Source: Synechococcus sp. BSA11S (GTDB lineage: Bacteria > Cyanobacteriota > Cyanobacteriia > PCC-6307 > Cyanobiaceae). Taken from it: DNA of 64,000 nt. Positions 43,322 to 52,138 of this stretch are shown here, piece by piece. A model generated the notes under the pieces. The model made no database searches. It saw nothing but the letters and a program-made list of their open reading frames with translations, and had not been told where the DNA came from. The stretch covers positions 1 through 64,000 of the forward strand of contig NZ_VNWP01000010.1 in assembly GCF_014224355.1 (NCBI RefSeq). The letters are read 5' to 3'. The first letter of the stretch is position 1; every line of letters begins with the position of its first letter. The translations under genes and the position numbers were made by a program.

Positions 43322-45397
43322 TTGTCTTCGATCCTGCTCGGACATCCCTGGCCCCTCGGGGCTGCGCTCACCGCCAGGGGGGTGAATTTCTCCCTGGTGG
43401 CCCCATCGGCCACCCGGGTGGAGCTGCTGCTGTTCGCCCGCGGCAGCTCGCCTGAGCCCTTCCGGATCATCCCCCTCGATCTGCACCATCGCTCTGGCGA
43501 CCACTGGCATGTGGAAGTGGAGGGGATCGGCGCCGGCACCTGCTACGGCTACCGCGTCTATGGGCCTCTGATGCCCGGCGGCCATGGCTTCAATCCGTCG
43601 AAAGTGCTGCTCGATCCCTGCGCCAGGGCGATCAGCGGCTGGGACGTCTACCGCCGCGGTGACGCCATCGGCGCCATCCCCAACACCGCCAGCTGCCTGA
43701 AGGGTGTGGTCACGGAGCGGGATCGCTTCGATTTCGTGGCCGCGCCGAGGCCCCGCCACAGCTGGCAGAACACGGTGATCTACGAGCTGCACGTGGGCGG
43801 GCTAAGCCGGGGCCTGGGCAGCCCCGTGGCCTCGGATCACCAGGGCAGCCTGCTGGGCCTGATCGACTCCCTGCCCTACCTCAGAAGCCTGGGCGTCACC
43901 GCCCTGGAGCTGCTGCCGGTGATGGCCTTCGATCCCCAGGACGCTCCCCACGGCCGCCAGAACTACTGGGGCTACAGCCCCCTGAGCTGGATGGCCCCCC
44001 ACCAGGGCTACCTGGTGGGAAACGACCCGCTGCAAGGCCGCCAGCAGGTGCGGCAGCTGGTCACCGCCTGCCACCAGGCCGGCATGGAGGTGCTGCTCGA
44101 CGTGGTCTACAACCACACCAGCGAAGGCAACCAGGACGGACCGACCCTGAGCTGGCGCGGGCTGGCGGACCGTCTTTACTACCACCAGAACGGCAGGGGC
44201 GACTACCTCGATGTCACCGGCTGCGGCAACACCATCGCCGCCAACCGCCCCCTGGTGCGGCGGCTGCTGCTGGAGTCGATGCGGTGCTGGGCCCTGGAAC
44301 TGGGCATCGACGGCTTCCGCTTCGATCTCGGCATCGCCCTCAGCCGCGGCGAGGAGCTGGCGCCCCTCGACAAACCGCCCCTGTTCGAGGAGATCGAGGC
44401 CGACCCCGAGCTCAGCGACCTCAAGCTGGTGAGTGAACCCTGGGACTGCGGCGGTCTCTACCGGCTCCAGGATTTCCCGGCGCGTCGCATGGGCACCTGG
44501 AACGGCCGCTTCCGCGACGACGTGCGCCGCTTCTGGAAAGGGGACGACCACTGCAGCTGGTCACTGGCCCAGCGGCTCTCCGGCAGCCCCGATCTCTACG
44601 GCGGACGACCGGCCACGGCGGGGCGGAGCATCACCTTCATCACCGCCCACGACGGCTTCACCCTGGCCGATCTGGTCAGCTATGACGGCAAGCACAACCT
44701 GGCCAACGGCGAGGACAACCGCGACGGCGACAACCACAACAACAGCTGGAACCACGGGGTGGAGGGGCCCTGCAGCGATCCTGATGTCAACGCGCTGCGC
44801 AACCGCCAGATCCGCAACCTGCTGACCACCCTGCTGCTGGCGCCGGGAGTGCCGATGCTGCTGATGGGCGATGAGGTGCGCCGCAGCCAGGGGGGGAACA
44901 ACAACACCTGGTGCCAGAACAACCCTCTGGGCTGGATGCACTGGCGCCCCGATGAGGACGACCGGAGCCTGCGACGGTTCGTGACCCGCCTGGTGCGGCT
45001 GCGTCGCCGGCTGGACGGCCTGCTCAATCCCGAGATCCCCCATGCCGACGCCCCACCATCCAGGCCCGGCGAGCGGGACCTGATCTGGCGCGAATGGCAC
45101 GGGGTGAAACTTCTCCAGCCCGACTGGGGCAGCTGGTCCCACAGCCTGGCCTGGAGCCTGCACGACTTGCGCCATGGCCCCCTGCTCTGGTGCGGCATGA
45201 ACGCCTACTACCAGCCGATGACCTTCCAGCTGCCCGAGGCCGCTGGGGGCTGGCAGCTGGTGATCGACACCGGCCAGGCGGAGGGCGACGGGCTGGCCGA
45301 GCGCCCCTCAGCCTGGGGGGCCTCCGAGGCCCCCCTCAGGGGCCGCAGCCTGATGCTGCTGCTGTCGCCCCATCTGATCGAGGCGACGTGGGGTTGA
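43322..45397 (+). CDS. glgX: Glycogen debranching enzyme (isoamylase type, GlgX/TreX)
   Basis: 691 residues from TTG 43322; the start is uncertain because no ATG lies before the first conserved residues. It hydrolyses alpha-1,6 branches of glycogen. A CBM48 domain is at about 8-95 (HPWPLGAALTARGVNFSLVA). The GH13 barrel has VVYNHTSEGNQDGPTLSWRG (region I), GIDGFRFDLG (nucleophile Asp), LVSEPWDCGGLY (acid Glu) and ITAHDGFTLADLVSY (third acidic Asp). It supplies glucose units for dark metabolism, which fits the fermentative hydrogenase block 3 kb upstream. Confidence 0.92.
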   Translation: MSSILLGHPWPLGAALTARGVNFSLVAPSATRVELLLFARGSSPEPFRIIPLDLHHRSGDHWHVEVEGIGAGTCYGYRVYGPLMPGGHGFNPSKVLLDPCARAISGWDVYRRGDAIGAIPNTASCLKGVVTERDRFDFVAAPRPRHSWQNTVIYELHVGGLSRGLGSPVASDHQGSLLGLIDSLPYLRSLGVTALELLPVMAFDPQDAPHGRQNYWGYSPLSWMAPHQGYLVGNDPLQGRQQVRQLVTACHQAGMEVLLDVVYNHTSEGNQDGPTLSWRGLADRLYYHQNGRGDYLDVTGCGNTIAANRPLVRRLLLESMRCWALELGIDGFRFDLGIALSRGEELAPLDKPPLFEEIEADPELSDLKLVSEPWDCGGLYRLQDFPARRMGTWNGRFRDDVRRFWKGDDHCSWSLAQRLSGSPDLYGGRPATAGRSITFITAHDGFTLADLVSYDGKHNLANGEDNRDGDNHNNSWNHGVEGPCSDPDVNALRNRQIRNLLTTLLLAPGVPMLLMGDEVRRSQGGNNNTWCQNNPLGWMHWRPDEDDRSLRRFVTRLVRLRRRLDGLLNPEIPHADAPPSRPGERDLIWREWHGVKLLQPDWGSWSHSLAWSLHDLRHGPLLWCGMNAYYQPMTFQLPEAAGGWQLVIDTGQAEGDGLAERPSAWGASEAPLRGRSLMLLLSPHLIEATWG

Positions 45398-45404
45398 GAC
45401 AGGA

Positions 45405-45451
45405 AGCGGGCGGCGGGAATCGAACCCGCATCATCAGCCTGGAAGGCTGAA
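45405..45451 (-). tRNA. 3' part of a tRNA-Gly(TCC), 5' part missing
   Basis: On the minus strand TCAGC-CTTCCAG-GCTGA is a complete anticodon arm (anticodon TCC). The variable loop, the T arm GCGGG-TTCGATT-CCCGC and the acceptor strand CGCCCGC plus the discriminator T follow. The acceptor strand CGCCCGC would need GCGGGCG at the 5' end. Upstream of 45451 there is neither this nor a D arm, only the remnant of a Fic gene. It is therefore a truncated copy, as left when an element recombines into the 3' end of a tRNA gene. Not a functional tRNA. Confidence 0.75.
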
Positions 45452-45497
45452 CCATGAATCATCCAGTCTCATTGCACTGTCTGACTTCTCAACAAGC

Positions 45498-46284
45498 AAA
45501 ACGCTGGAGCACGGCCTGACCAGGCATGCGGAAGGATTCCCGCTGTCCTCACGGCTGCTGCGGGAAATCCACGCCCGGCTGCTGGCCCACTGGATCGGCG
45601 GCACCCGGCCGGGCAACGCCAGCTTCGTGCCTCCGCCACCGGGGTTGGTGGAGGACTGCATGGCCGCGTTGGAGCAGTTCATTCATGGCGGGCCCGAGGG
45701 CGAGCACGCCCTGCCGGTGCTGGTGCGCGCCGCCCTGGCCCACGTGCAGTTCGAGACGATCCACCCGTTCCTCGACGGCAACGGCCGCCTTGGCCGGCTG
45801 CTGATCGTGCTGATGCTGATTGAGGCAGGCGTGCTGGGGCAACCGCTGCTCTACCTGAGCCTGTTCTTCAAGCAGCACCGAAGCCGCTACTACGAGCTGC
45901 TGGACGGCGTGCGTCAGAACGGCGACTGGGAGACATGGATCGATTTTTTTCTCGAGGGGGTCGAGAGCACGGCATCGGGCGCCGTGGCGAAGGCCCAGCG
46001 GTTGCTGGAGCTGTTCCGCGTCGATGAGGCACGACTGATGGGGCTCGGCCGCTCCGGGGTGAGTGTGCAGCTGTGCTACAGAACCCTGCGCCGACGACCG
46101 CTCACCAGCATCAACCAGCTCAGGGAGTTGAGCGGTCTGAGTGCTCCAACAGCCAGCAAGCAAGGCAATCGAAACCCTGGTGGGCCTCGGCATCGCCCGG
46201 GAAATCACTGGAGGGCATCGAAATCGGCTGTTCGCCTATGACGCCTATCTGGCGATCCTTAGTGAAGGCACCGAACCACTCTGA
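45498..46284 (+). pseudogene. Decayed Fic-domain (AMPylase) gene
   Basis: The Fic core IHPFLDGNGRLGRLLIVLML is intact, with the catalytic His. Three defects surround it. The N-terminal Fic_N part is lost: recognisable sequence begins at LEHGLTRHAEGF just beyond the tRNA fragment. About 15-20 residues are missing between REIHARLLA and WIGGTRPGN. A frameshift near 46160 moves the C-terminal wing (AIETLVGLGIAREITGGHRN, FAYDAYLAIL) out of phase. An in-frame product of 204 residues from 45627 to 46241 could still be made, but without a folded N-terminus. Confidence 0.7.
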
Positions 46285-46694
46285 TCACTTGATCACTCTG
46301 CCTAACCCCCGATCTGAATTCAGGCACTGACTGAGGCCGGAGCAGGCACCCCAGGGCTCCGAAGCCGGTGCTGGGGGTGGCGGGCAGGGGGGAGGGAGGG
46401 ATGTCCCAGGTTGGCTCGCGCGTCTGCGCGGGCGCCGGTCGATTGGGCCCGGATCTAGCTGTCCTGATACTCAGCGAGTCGCCCCCCTTCGCGTGACTCC
46501 GCTTTGTGCAGATCCTTTGCCCCACAGCGGCTCTGCACGCCCATGGGTGCACTTGTACTGGTAGAACAGGGGCTGCGCCAAAGGCCCCGAGCCCATCGCC
46601 TGCGGCAACGTCATCCCCTGATCTCGCCATCACCGCCGCACTCTCACCAGCAGCATGATGCCCCGATCAGTTGTCCCTCAAGGCAACTGATTCC
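46285..46694. other. Stretch without a supported gene
   Basis: About 400 bases between the Fic remnant and the SLOG remnant. Short frames on both strands lack motifs. A GC-rich low-complexity piece lies at 46375-46410. I see nothing to annotate. Confidence 0.45.
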
Positions 46695-47110
46695 ATGGTT
46701 GTTTGTCATTCATCCGGGCAGGGCTCAGGCCCCGCCCGCTGCCTTGTGATCGCAGCCGGCGGCGGCCGTGATCTGGCCTGGCCCCACCAGCGGGTAGCCG
46801 CAGAGCTGCTGGCCCGCAGCGGCGGTCGGCCTGTCCATCTGCTGCTCCATGGCGGTGCCCACGGGGCCGATGCCGCCATCGCCCGGGCTGCCCATCAGCT
46901 GGGCTGGCCGTTGCCGAGGCCCTGGCCCATTCCTCCCCGGTCGTCTCCACCTCACTGCTGGTTGTGGCCTTTCCCGGCGGCTCCGGCACCGCGTCACTGG
47001 TGCGGCAGGCCCGCCGCATGGCCACCCGGTCCCCGGTTCCGCTCGCCGTTGTGGAGGTCAGTCCATCCGCCGGTCTCTGGGCCGTGCCCGCTGCATCCAC
47101 CTGCTCCTGA
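46695..47110 (+). pseudogene. Broken SLOG/DUF2493-like gene
   Basis: The first frame, from ATG 46695, gives LVIAAGGGRDLAWPHQRVAA and LLLHGGAHGADAAIARAAHQ LGWP, the nucleotide-binding start of YspA/DUF2493-type SLOG proteins. The rest continues in another frame as EALAHSSPVVSTSLLVVAFP, GGSGTASLVRQARR to a TGA at 47108. A deletion of some residues and a frame change lie near 46915. These proteins bind nucleotide-derived ligands and are frequent on phages and plasmids. As written it is not a working gene. Confidence 0.6.
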
Positions 47111-47158
47111 GGCTCCCGCGCCCATGGGCGCCCGCCGATCCATTCCCCACGCACTGCG

Positions 47159-47720
47159 ATGCCCGTTCTCACCCCTATCCCCACCGAGGTCTCCTCTGTC
47201 CCTACCTCCGCTGCAGAAGCAGCAGGTCCGGTCTGCTCGCTGCAGCGCGTCGCACCGCAAGGTGCGCCTGGCCAATCTGCTTCCCTCTGGCAGCTGGGTA
47301 TTGAGGCCCAGGAGCTCACCACCGCCATCGGCCTGCTCGCCGAACAGCTGGAAGCCGATGACCACGACACCAGCGCCCAGGCCCTCGCCGAGCTGGAGGC
47401 CGCCCTATTGGCCGAAGAGGGCAACAAAGCGGCCCTCGCTGCCAAGGCCGACGCCACTTGCTGGGTGATCGAGCACCTGCGCGGCCAGGCCGCCTACCGC
47501 CAGCAGCAGGCCAAGCGGCTCACCGAGCTATCGCGCTCCGATGCCGGCCGGGCCGATGCCCTGGAGGAATCGCTGGTGCTGGTGCTCACCCGCCCGCAGC
47601 CCACCGCCACCCGCTTCTCCCAGCCAGCCGGACAAGACCGCCATCAAGGAGGCCCTCAAGGCCGGCCACCTCATCCCCGGCGCCCAGCTCGTCTCCCGCC
47701 GCTCCTGGCGCATCCACTGA
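47159..47720 (+). pseudogene. Broken Gp157-like phage gene
   Basis: The N-terminal and middle parts (LAELEAALLAEEGNKAALAA, DATCWVIEHLRGQAAYRQQQ) show the helical pattern of siphovirus Gp157 proteins. The conserved C-terminus PDKTAIKEALKAGHLIPGAQ with LVSRRSWRIH lies in another frame, and the segment between the two is much shorter than normal. A deletion with frame change near 47615-47630 explains it. Gp157 proteins occur in phage DNA-metabolism clusters, often next to single-strand annealing proteins, as here. Confidence 0.65.
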
Positions 47721-47916
47721 CGGGGCAGGGGCCACATCTGGTCCACACGGCTGGCCAGCTGGGTGGTGCCGATCACCCGCAAGCCCGGCCGCCGGCCTTC
47801 GCCCGATCACATCCACTGCAGCGAGCCGCCCTGCTGGGGGCTGATCGAGCCACTGCCGCCTCAAACCTCCACCCACTGATTCCGGTCCCTGTTCCCCCTC
47901 ACCCCCCATCGAAGCC

Positions 47917-48698
47917 ATGCCGTGCACCTTCTTCTCCGAGCAGATCGCTTCCCTGTCTGCCCCCCTCGATCGCGCCAAGGTGCGTCAGCGCGAGCAGGGC
48001 AGCTCCAAGGTCTCCTATCTGGAGGGATGGCAAGTGATCGCAGAAGCCAATCGGATCTTCGGGTTCGATGGCTGGCAGCGGGAAACCATCGAGGTCCGCT
48101 GCGTCAGCCAGGCTGAGCGCACCATTGGGCGGGACCAGAGGACCGGCTGGGGCGTCACTACACCGCCCGTGTCCGCGTCACCGTCGGCGGCCCCACCAGT
48201 GCAGCAGCGGTGATCCGGGAGGGTTGCGGTGCTGGCCACGGCATCGACGCCGCCCTGGGCCAGGCCCATGAATCCGCCCTCAAGGAGGCCGAGACCGACG
48301 CCATGAAGCGGGCGCTGATGACCTTCGGGAACCCCTTCGGCCTTGCCCTCTACGACAAGCAGCAACGGGAGGTCACCCAGTCGACAGGGGAGAGCAGCGC
48401 TCCTCGGACTGCAAGTGCAAGCAACGGCATGCGATCGATCCATCGCAGCCCCTCGTCTGCTGCCCCAAGCGCCAGCGACGACCCTGGCCTCACGCCGCTC
48501 GACCCGGCCGTCATCCGCCAGATCCTGGCCTCCCTGCGCGGCCTGCCCAGGCCGGTGCTGGAAGGCTTCACCAAGGCCTTCCGCAAGCGGTTCCAGGTGC
48601 CGGAGGAGGCCACCTCCATCGCCGATCGGATCCTCCAGAAGCGTCATCACGACTGGATTGAGGCCTTCCTGGTGCAGCACCAACGGGTGGCGGCATGA
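47917..48698 (+). pseudogene. Rad52-like single-strand annealing protein, one-base frameshift
   Basis: The first frame gives the Rad52/22 core (KVSYLEGWQVIAEANRIFGF, DGWQRETIEVRC) up to TGWG. The second frame carries YTARVRVTVGG, CGAGHGIDAALGQAHESALK and EAETDAMKRALMTFGNPFGL, the remaining conserved residues, and a C-terminal extension to 48698. One C missing near 48152 (GGGGCGTCACTAC) restores the full reading frame of about 260 residues. The family anneals ssDNA in phage and plasmid recombination. It follows a Gp157-like gene, the usual phage order. Confidence 0.75.
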
Positions 48699-48727
48699 CC
48701 ACGAGCACCACCGAAGAGCGGAAAAGG

Positions 48728-48735
48728 TATAAAAT
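48728..48735 (+). promoter_or_regulatory. Possible -10 element before brnT
   Basis: TATAAAAT stands out in GC-rich DNA ten bases before the brnT ATG (48745), which would make the transcript nearly leaderless. No good -35 hexamer is seen. BrnA normally represses this promoter, so the operator should overlap it. Confidence 0.4.
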
Positions 48736-48744
48736 CTGCACTGC

Positions 48745-49008
48745 ATGGACTTTGAGTTCGACCCGCTCAAGAGCGCGGCCAACCAGGCCAAGCACGGCAT
48801 CGATTTCCTCGATGCTCAAGCCCTCTGGAGCGATCCCGCCCTGCTGGAGATCCCAGCCCGAACCACCGATGAGCCGCGGTTCCTCGTGATCGGCCGGATC
48901 CACCGCAAGCACTGGTCGGCCGTCATCACCTATCGCGGCCAGACGATCCGTCTCATTTCCGTCCGTCGCTCCCGCCTGGAGGAGGTCCAGCTCTATGAAC
49001 AGCTCTGA
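48745..49008 (+). CDS. brnT: BrnT-type ribonuclease toxin
   Basis: 87 residues. MDFEFDPLKSAANQAKHGID is the BrnT signature (FEWDxxKaaaNxxKHGv..), followed by LLEIPARTTDEPRFLVIGRI, LISVRRSRLEEVQLYE and the conserved R in IRLISVRRS. It is a RelE-fold ribonuclease that blocks translation. It overlaps brnA by 14 bases in the order toxin-antitoxin, as usual for this type. Both reading frames are intact. Confidence 0.9.
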   Translation: MDFEFDPLKSAANQAKHGIDFLDAQALWSDPALLEIPARTTDEPRFLVIGRIHRKHWSAVITYRGQTIRLISVRRSRLEEVQLYEQL

Positions 49009-49273
49009 ATTCGATCGGCGCTTCGATGCCGGCGAGTCCGTGGTGGAGGCGCTCGATCTCGACGGTGCCCGTCGATCCCGTCTGCAGCAGAAGCGCGTGA
49101 ACGTGGATTTCCCCCTCTGGATGGTGGAGCAGCTCGACCATGAAGCCACTCGGCTCGGCGTGACCCGCCAGTCGATCATCAAGGTCTGGCTCGCGGAGCG
49201 GCTTGAGCAAGGTCGCCATGCCGAGCGATCTCAAGCCGACAGCGGCCTCCCGTCGCCACAGGAGAGCAACTGA
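48995..49273 (+). CDS. brnA: BrnA-type antitoxin
   Basis: 92 residues. FDRRFDAGESVVEALDLDGA is the toxin-binding N-terminus. NVDFPLWMVEQLDHEATRLG with VTRQSIIKVWLAERLE is the ribbon-helix-helix DNA-binding part. The tail after LERLEQ is variable. The protein neutralises BrnT and represses the operon. It ends two bases from the 3' end of the convergent DUF6880-like gene. Confidence 0.85.
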   Translation: MNSSEFDRRFDAGESVVEALDLDGARRSRLQQKRVNVDFPLWMVEQLDHEATRLGVTRQSIIKVWLAERLEQGRHAERSQADSGLPSPQESN

Positions 49274-49274
49274 A

Positions 49275-50672
49275 TCAGCTCTGCCTCAGCTCCCGCATCC
49301 GCTGCCAGAAGGCGCTCTTGCGGCCATGGCCCGAGCGGATGGCGGCCAGGTAGTCCTGGTGGCTGGGGATGTCGCCCCAGCCGTCGATGCGTTGGCTGAG
49401 CAGCGCGCAGGTCTGCAGGTGGCGGGCCGCATGGCCGTAACGGCTGGAGCGGGCCTCGGCGAGGCTGAAGTCGACCATCGACCGCAGCGCCAGCGTGGCC
49501 GCCAGGGGGTGGTCCTTGCTCAGCTTCTCGGCCGCCGCCCCCATCACCCCGTACTGGGCGCCCTCCAGTTCGCTGCGCCGCTTCACCACGAGCTCGGCGG
49601 TGTGCGCCAGGGCCGAGGGCCAGCTGAGCAGGAAACAGAGGCTCTGGGTGAGGCTCGGATAGGCCAGGGCATGGGCGATCGCCCGCTGCTCGGCCTCCAC
49701 GTCCTCGAAGGCCGGCAGCTGATCGAGGTAGGCGCGCAGCAGGGTGCCGTCGAGGCAGCGCTCGAAGCAGTTCCAGCGGGCCGCCTGGGCCTCCTCTGTG
49801 CGTCCCAGCGCCTGCAGCGCGGCGATGTGGGTGTGCTCCCAGGTCATCTCGGGCCAGCGCGAGCGATCGGGGGTGGCCCTGGTGAGGAAGCCCAGGGCGT
49901 CCTCGGCGCGGCCAGCGGCCAGCAGGCGCTGGGCGATCTCGGCGGCGATGCGGGGAAAGCGCTGCTGCTCCGGGGTGTACTGGGCGATGAAGCCATCCAC
50001 ATCGCCGCTGGCTTCCGCCACGGCCTGCAGCCCCAGCTTCACGGTCCACTGGCGAGAGCTCTCCTCTCGGGGCGGGACCGGCACCGGCTGCTCGCCCAGC
50101 TGCTGGAAGCGCTGCTTGAGCGCTGCCAGTCCCACCGGGCCGAGGGTCTCGGCCAGCTGCTGGATCACGTCGTCGAACACCCCATAGCCGTTGTGGCAGA
50201 AGGCCTCGAACACCTGCTCCGCCAGGGCCAGCGGCTCGGGTCTGGCGGCCGTGGCGATCGGGCCCAGCTGGCGGATGGCGTCGCGGAAGATGTCGCCGAT
50301 CAGGCCGCTGCTGTCATCGCAGCGGCCGAGCACGTTGTCCCCCAGCTCCAGGAACTGCCAGAGCAACTCCAGGGCGGCAGCGGCATCGCCCTGGGCGATC
50401 GGCCCGGTGATGGCGTCGAGCTGGGCTGTGAGGTCCTTGCGGATCAGCTGGCGCTGCTCGCGCTCGAGGAAACGCCTGGAACGGCCGATCGTGACCAGCC
50501 GCTGCCGCACCTGGGCGGCGGCCTGCTGGGGGCTGGAGGAGGAGGCCACGGCCAGCTTGATCTGCCGCTTGATCGCCGGATCGCTGGCGGCCAGCTCCAG
50601 CAGCAGCTCGGCGAGGCGCTCCGGCCCGAGGGCCAGCAGGGTCTTGGCATCCAGGGCAGAGGAGCGGGGCAT
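49275..50672 (-). CDS. DUF6880-like helical-repeat protein
   Basis: 465 residues from ATG 50672. An all-helical protein: N-terminal LLALGPERLAELLLELAASD, a middle (GDAAAALELLWQFLELGDNV) and C-terminal TPR/HEAT-like helices (LGFLTRATPDRSRWPEMTWE, ALQALGRTEEAQAARWNCFE). The pattern matches DUF6880 proteins, whose role is unknown. It has no catalytic motif and no signal peptide. Two bases before the ATG lies a tract of 12 C (minus strand), which also sits inside the longer open frame starting at 50741. Expression could therefore change by slippage. Confidence 0.7.
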   Translation of the reverse strand: MPRSSALDAKTLLALGPERLAELLLELAASDPAIKRQIKLAVASSSSPQQAAAQVRQRLVTIGRSRRFLEREQRQLIRKDLTAQLDAITGPIAQGDAAAALELLWQFLELGDNVLGRCDDSSGLIGDIFRDAIRQLGPIATAARPEPLALAEQVFEAFCHNGYGVFDDVIQQLAETLGPVGLAALKQRFQQLGEQPVPVPPREESSRQWTVKLGLQAVAEASGDVDGFIAQYTPEQQRFPRIAAEIAQRLLAAGRAEDALGFLTRATPDRSRWPEMTWEHTHIAALQALGRTEEAQAARWNCFERCLDGTLLRAYLDQLPAFEDVEAEQRAIAHALAYPSLTQSLCFLLSWPSALAHTAELVVKRRSELEGAQYGVMGAAAEKLSKDHPLAATLALRSMVDFSLAEARSSRYGHAARHLQTCALLSQRIDGWGDIPSHQDYLAAIRSGHGRKSAFWQRMRELRQS

Positions 50673-50674
50673 CA

Positions 50675-50686
50675 GGGGGGGGGGGG
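50675..50686. repeat. Homopolymer tract of 12 G (plus strand)
   Basis: An uninterrupted run of 12 G (12 C on the coding strand) immediately before the start codon of the DUF6880-like gene. Such tracts change length by slipped-strand mispairing. It is also a place where sequencing can miscount. Confidence 0.85.
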
Positions 50687-50947
50687 ACGCCGGGATGATC
50701 GGGGCCTGCAGCGCCCACTCTGCCCAGGATCCTCGCCGCACACCCTGGCGCCATGCACCGTCACCCCGTCAGGACCGTCAGCGGTGGGAATCCTGAGGTG
50801 ATCTGAAGGATGGCGCCCCCACGCTGCGATCCCCGGGAGCTGCTGGAGAAGAGCCTCGATGCCAGGCACGTCAAAGGCGTGGTGAGGTTGAACTGATGGG
50901 CAGCTGGCTCGACGCGATGGAGGCCAGGGCACGGAGCGGCTTAATCT

Positions 50948-52138
50948 TTGAAGGGTTGGGCGCGCAGGACTCCTCAGCTTGAGCGGCCGCGCAAGAGCGT
51001 TGCAAGCCGGCCCGCCGCAGGAGATGAGACGCCTGGGGGCATTGGTTTCTGTAAGCGCTGCGGCCGGCCCCTGACGCTGGCCGCGCTGGCGCTTGCGGTC
51101 CTGCGCTTGCCACCCGTGGCTGTTGCTTCCACATCCCGATCCACCTCAACACCGAAAGGCACTCCCGGCCCCAAGGTCTCGTCCGAAGAGAAGCTGGTGG
51201 CCTCCCTGGTCGCCCTGCTGGAGGCGGGCACCACCCCCTGGCGGCGCGAGTGGGATGCCGCCGCTGGCGGGCACCACGTGAATCTGCTCTCCGGCCGGCG
51301 CTACCGCGGTGCCAATCCGGTGCTGCTCACCCTGGGCATGCACCTGCGGGGTTCAGCCCTGCCCTATTGGTGCGGCTTTGCCGAGGCCAAGGCGCTCAGA
51401 ATCTACCCCCGCAAGGGCAGCAAGGCCGTGCATGTGCTGCGGCCCCAGGTGCATCAGCGTGGAGAAGGCCGGCTGGCCGAGGCTGCTCCGGCCGATGCGG
51501 TTGGCACGAGCGGGAGTGGGAGTGCTGGCCAGGAAGTGGCTAAGGCTGGGCGCAGCTGGGTGAGCTACCGGCCGGTGGCGGTCTTCAATGCCGCCGATCT
51601 GGAGGGCGAGGCCCTGGAAGGGCTCATCCAGAAGCGCCGCCAGGCCGAGGGGGTGATCCAGCGGCCTGAGCCCGAGCGGCTGGCGGCGGCTGAGGCCGTG
51701 CTCAGCAGCTGGCCGGTTCCGGTGAGCTATGGCGGCGATCGGGCCTGTTATCTGCCGGGTCCTGATCGAATCCAGCTGCCGGATCGCGCCGCTTTCCATT
51801 CGGCAGCGGCCCTCTATGCCACCTGGGCCCATGAGGCGATCCACTCCTCGGGCCACAGCTCCCGGCTGGCCAGGGATCTCTCCGGTGGCATGGGGGCTGA
51901 GGGCGATGGCGGCAAGGCCTATGCCCGTGAAGAGCTGGTGGCCGAGCTGGGGGCGGTGCTAGTGGGCGATCGCCTGGAGATCGGCAGTGCCATGGCCAAT
52001 CACGCTGCCTATCTGGGCCACTGGGTGGAGCTGCTCAAGGCTTCCCCGCGGGTGCTTCTCCAGGTGCTCAGCGATGCCCGCGAAGCCGCCGATCTGGTCT
52101 GCCCGGACGCGCCCGAGCCCGAGGCGGATGGGGGTTGA
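50948..52138 (+). CDS. ArdC-like antirestriction protein (ssDNA-binding and zincin domains)
   Basis: 396 residues from ATG 50948. The first 75 residues look unrelated, and a GTG at 51116 is an alternative start. The ArdC N-terminal domain begins at EEKLVASLVALLEAGTTPWR and includes LLSGRRYRGANPVLL and YWCGFAEAKAL. The C-terminal domain has the metalloprotease motif HEAIHSSGH (HExxHxxGH) and EELVAELGAVLVGD. Related plasmid proteins protect incoming single-stranded DNA from restriction. It sits among phage/plasmid-type genes, which fits. Proteolysis is not established for the family. Confidence 0.8.
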   Translation: MKGWARRTPQLERPRKSVASRPAAGDETPGGIGFCKRCGRPLTLAALALAVLRLPPVAVASTSRSTSTPKGTPGPKVSSEEKLVASLVALLEAGTTPWRREWDAAAGGHHVNLLSGRRYRGANPVLLTLGMHLRGSALPYWCGFAEAKALRIYPRKGSKAVHVLRPQVHQRGEGRLAEAAPADAVGTSGSGSAGQEVAKAGRSWVSYRPVAVFNAADLEGEALEGLIQKRRQAEGVIQRPEPERLAAAEAVLSSWPVPVSYGGDRACYLPGPDRIQLPDRAAFHSAAALYATWAHEAIHSSGHSSRLARDLSGGMGAEGDGGKAYAREELVAELGAVLVGDRLEIGSAMANHAAYLGHWVELLKASPRVLLQVLSDAREAADLVCPDAPEPEADGG

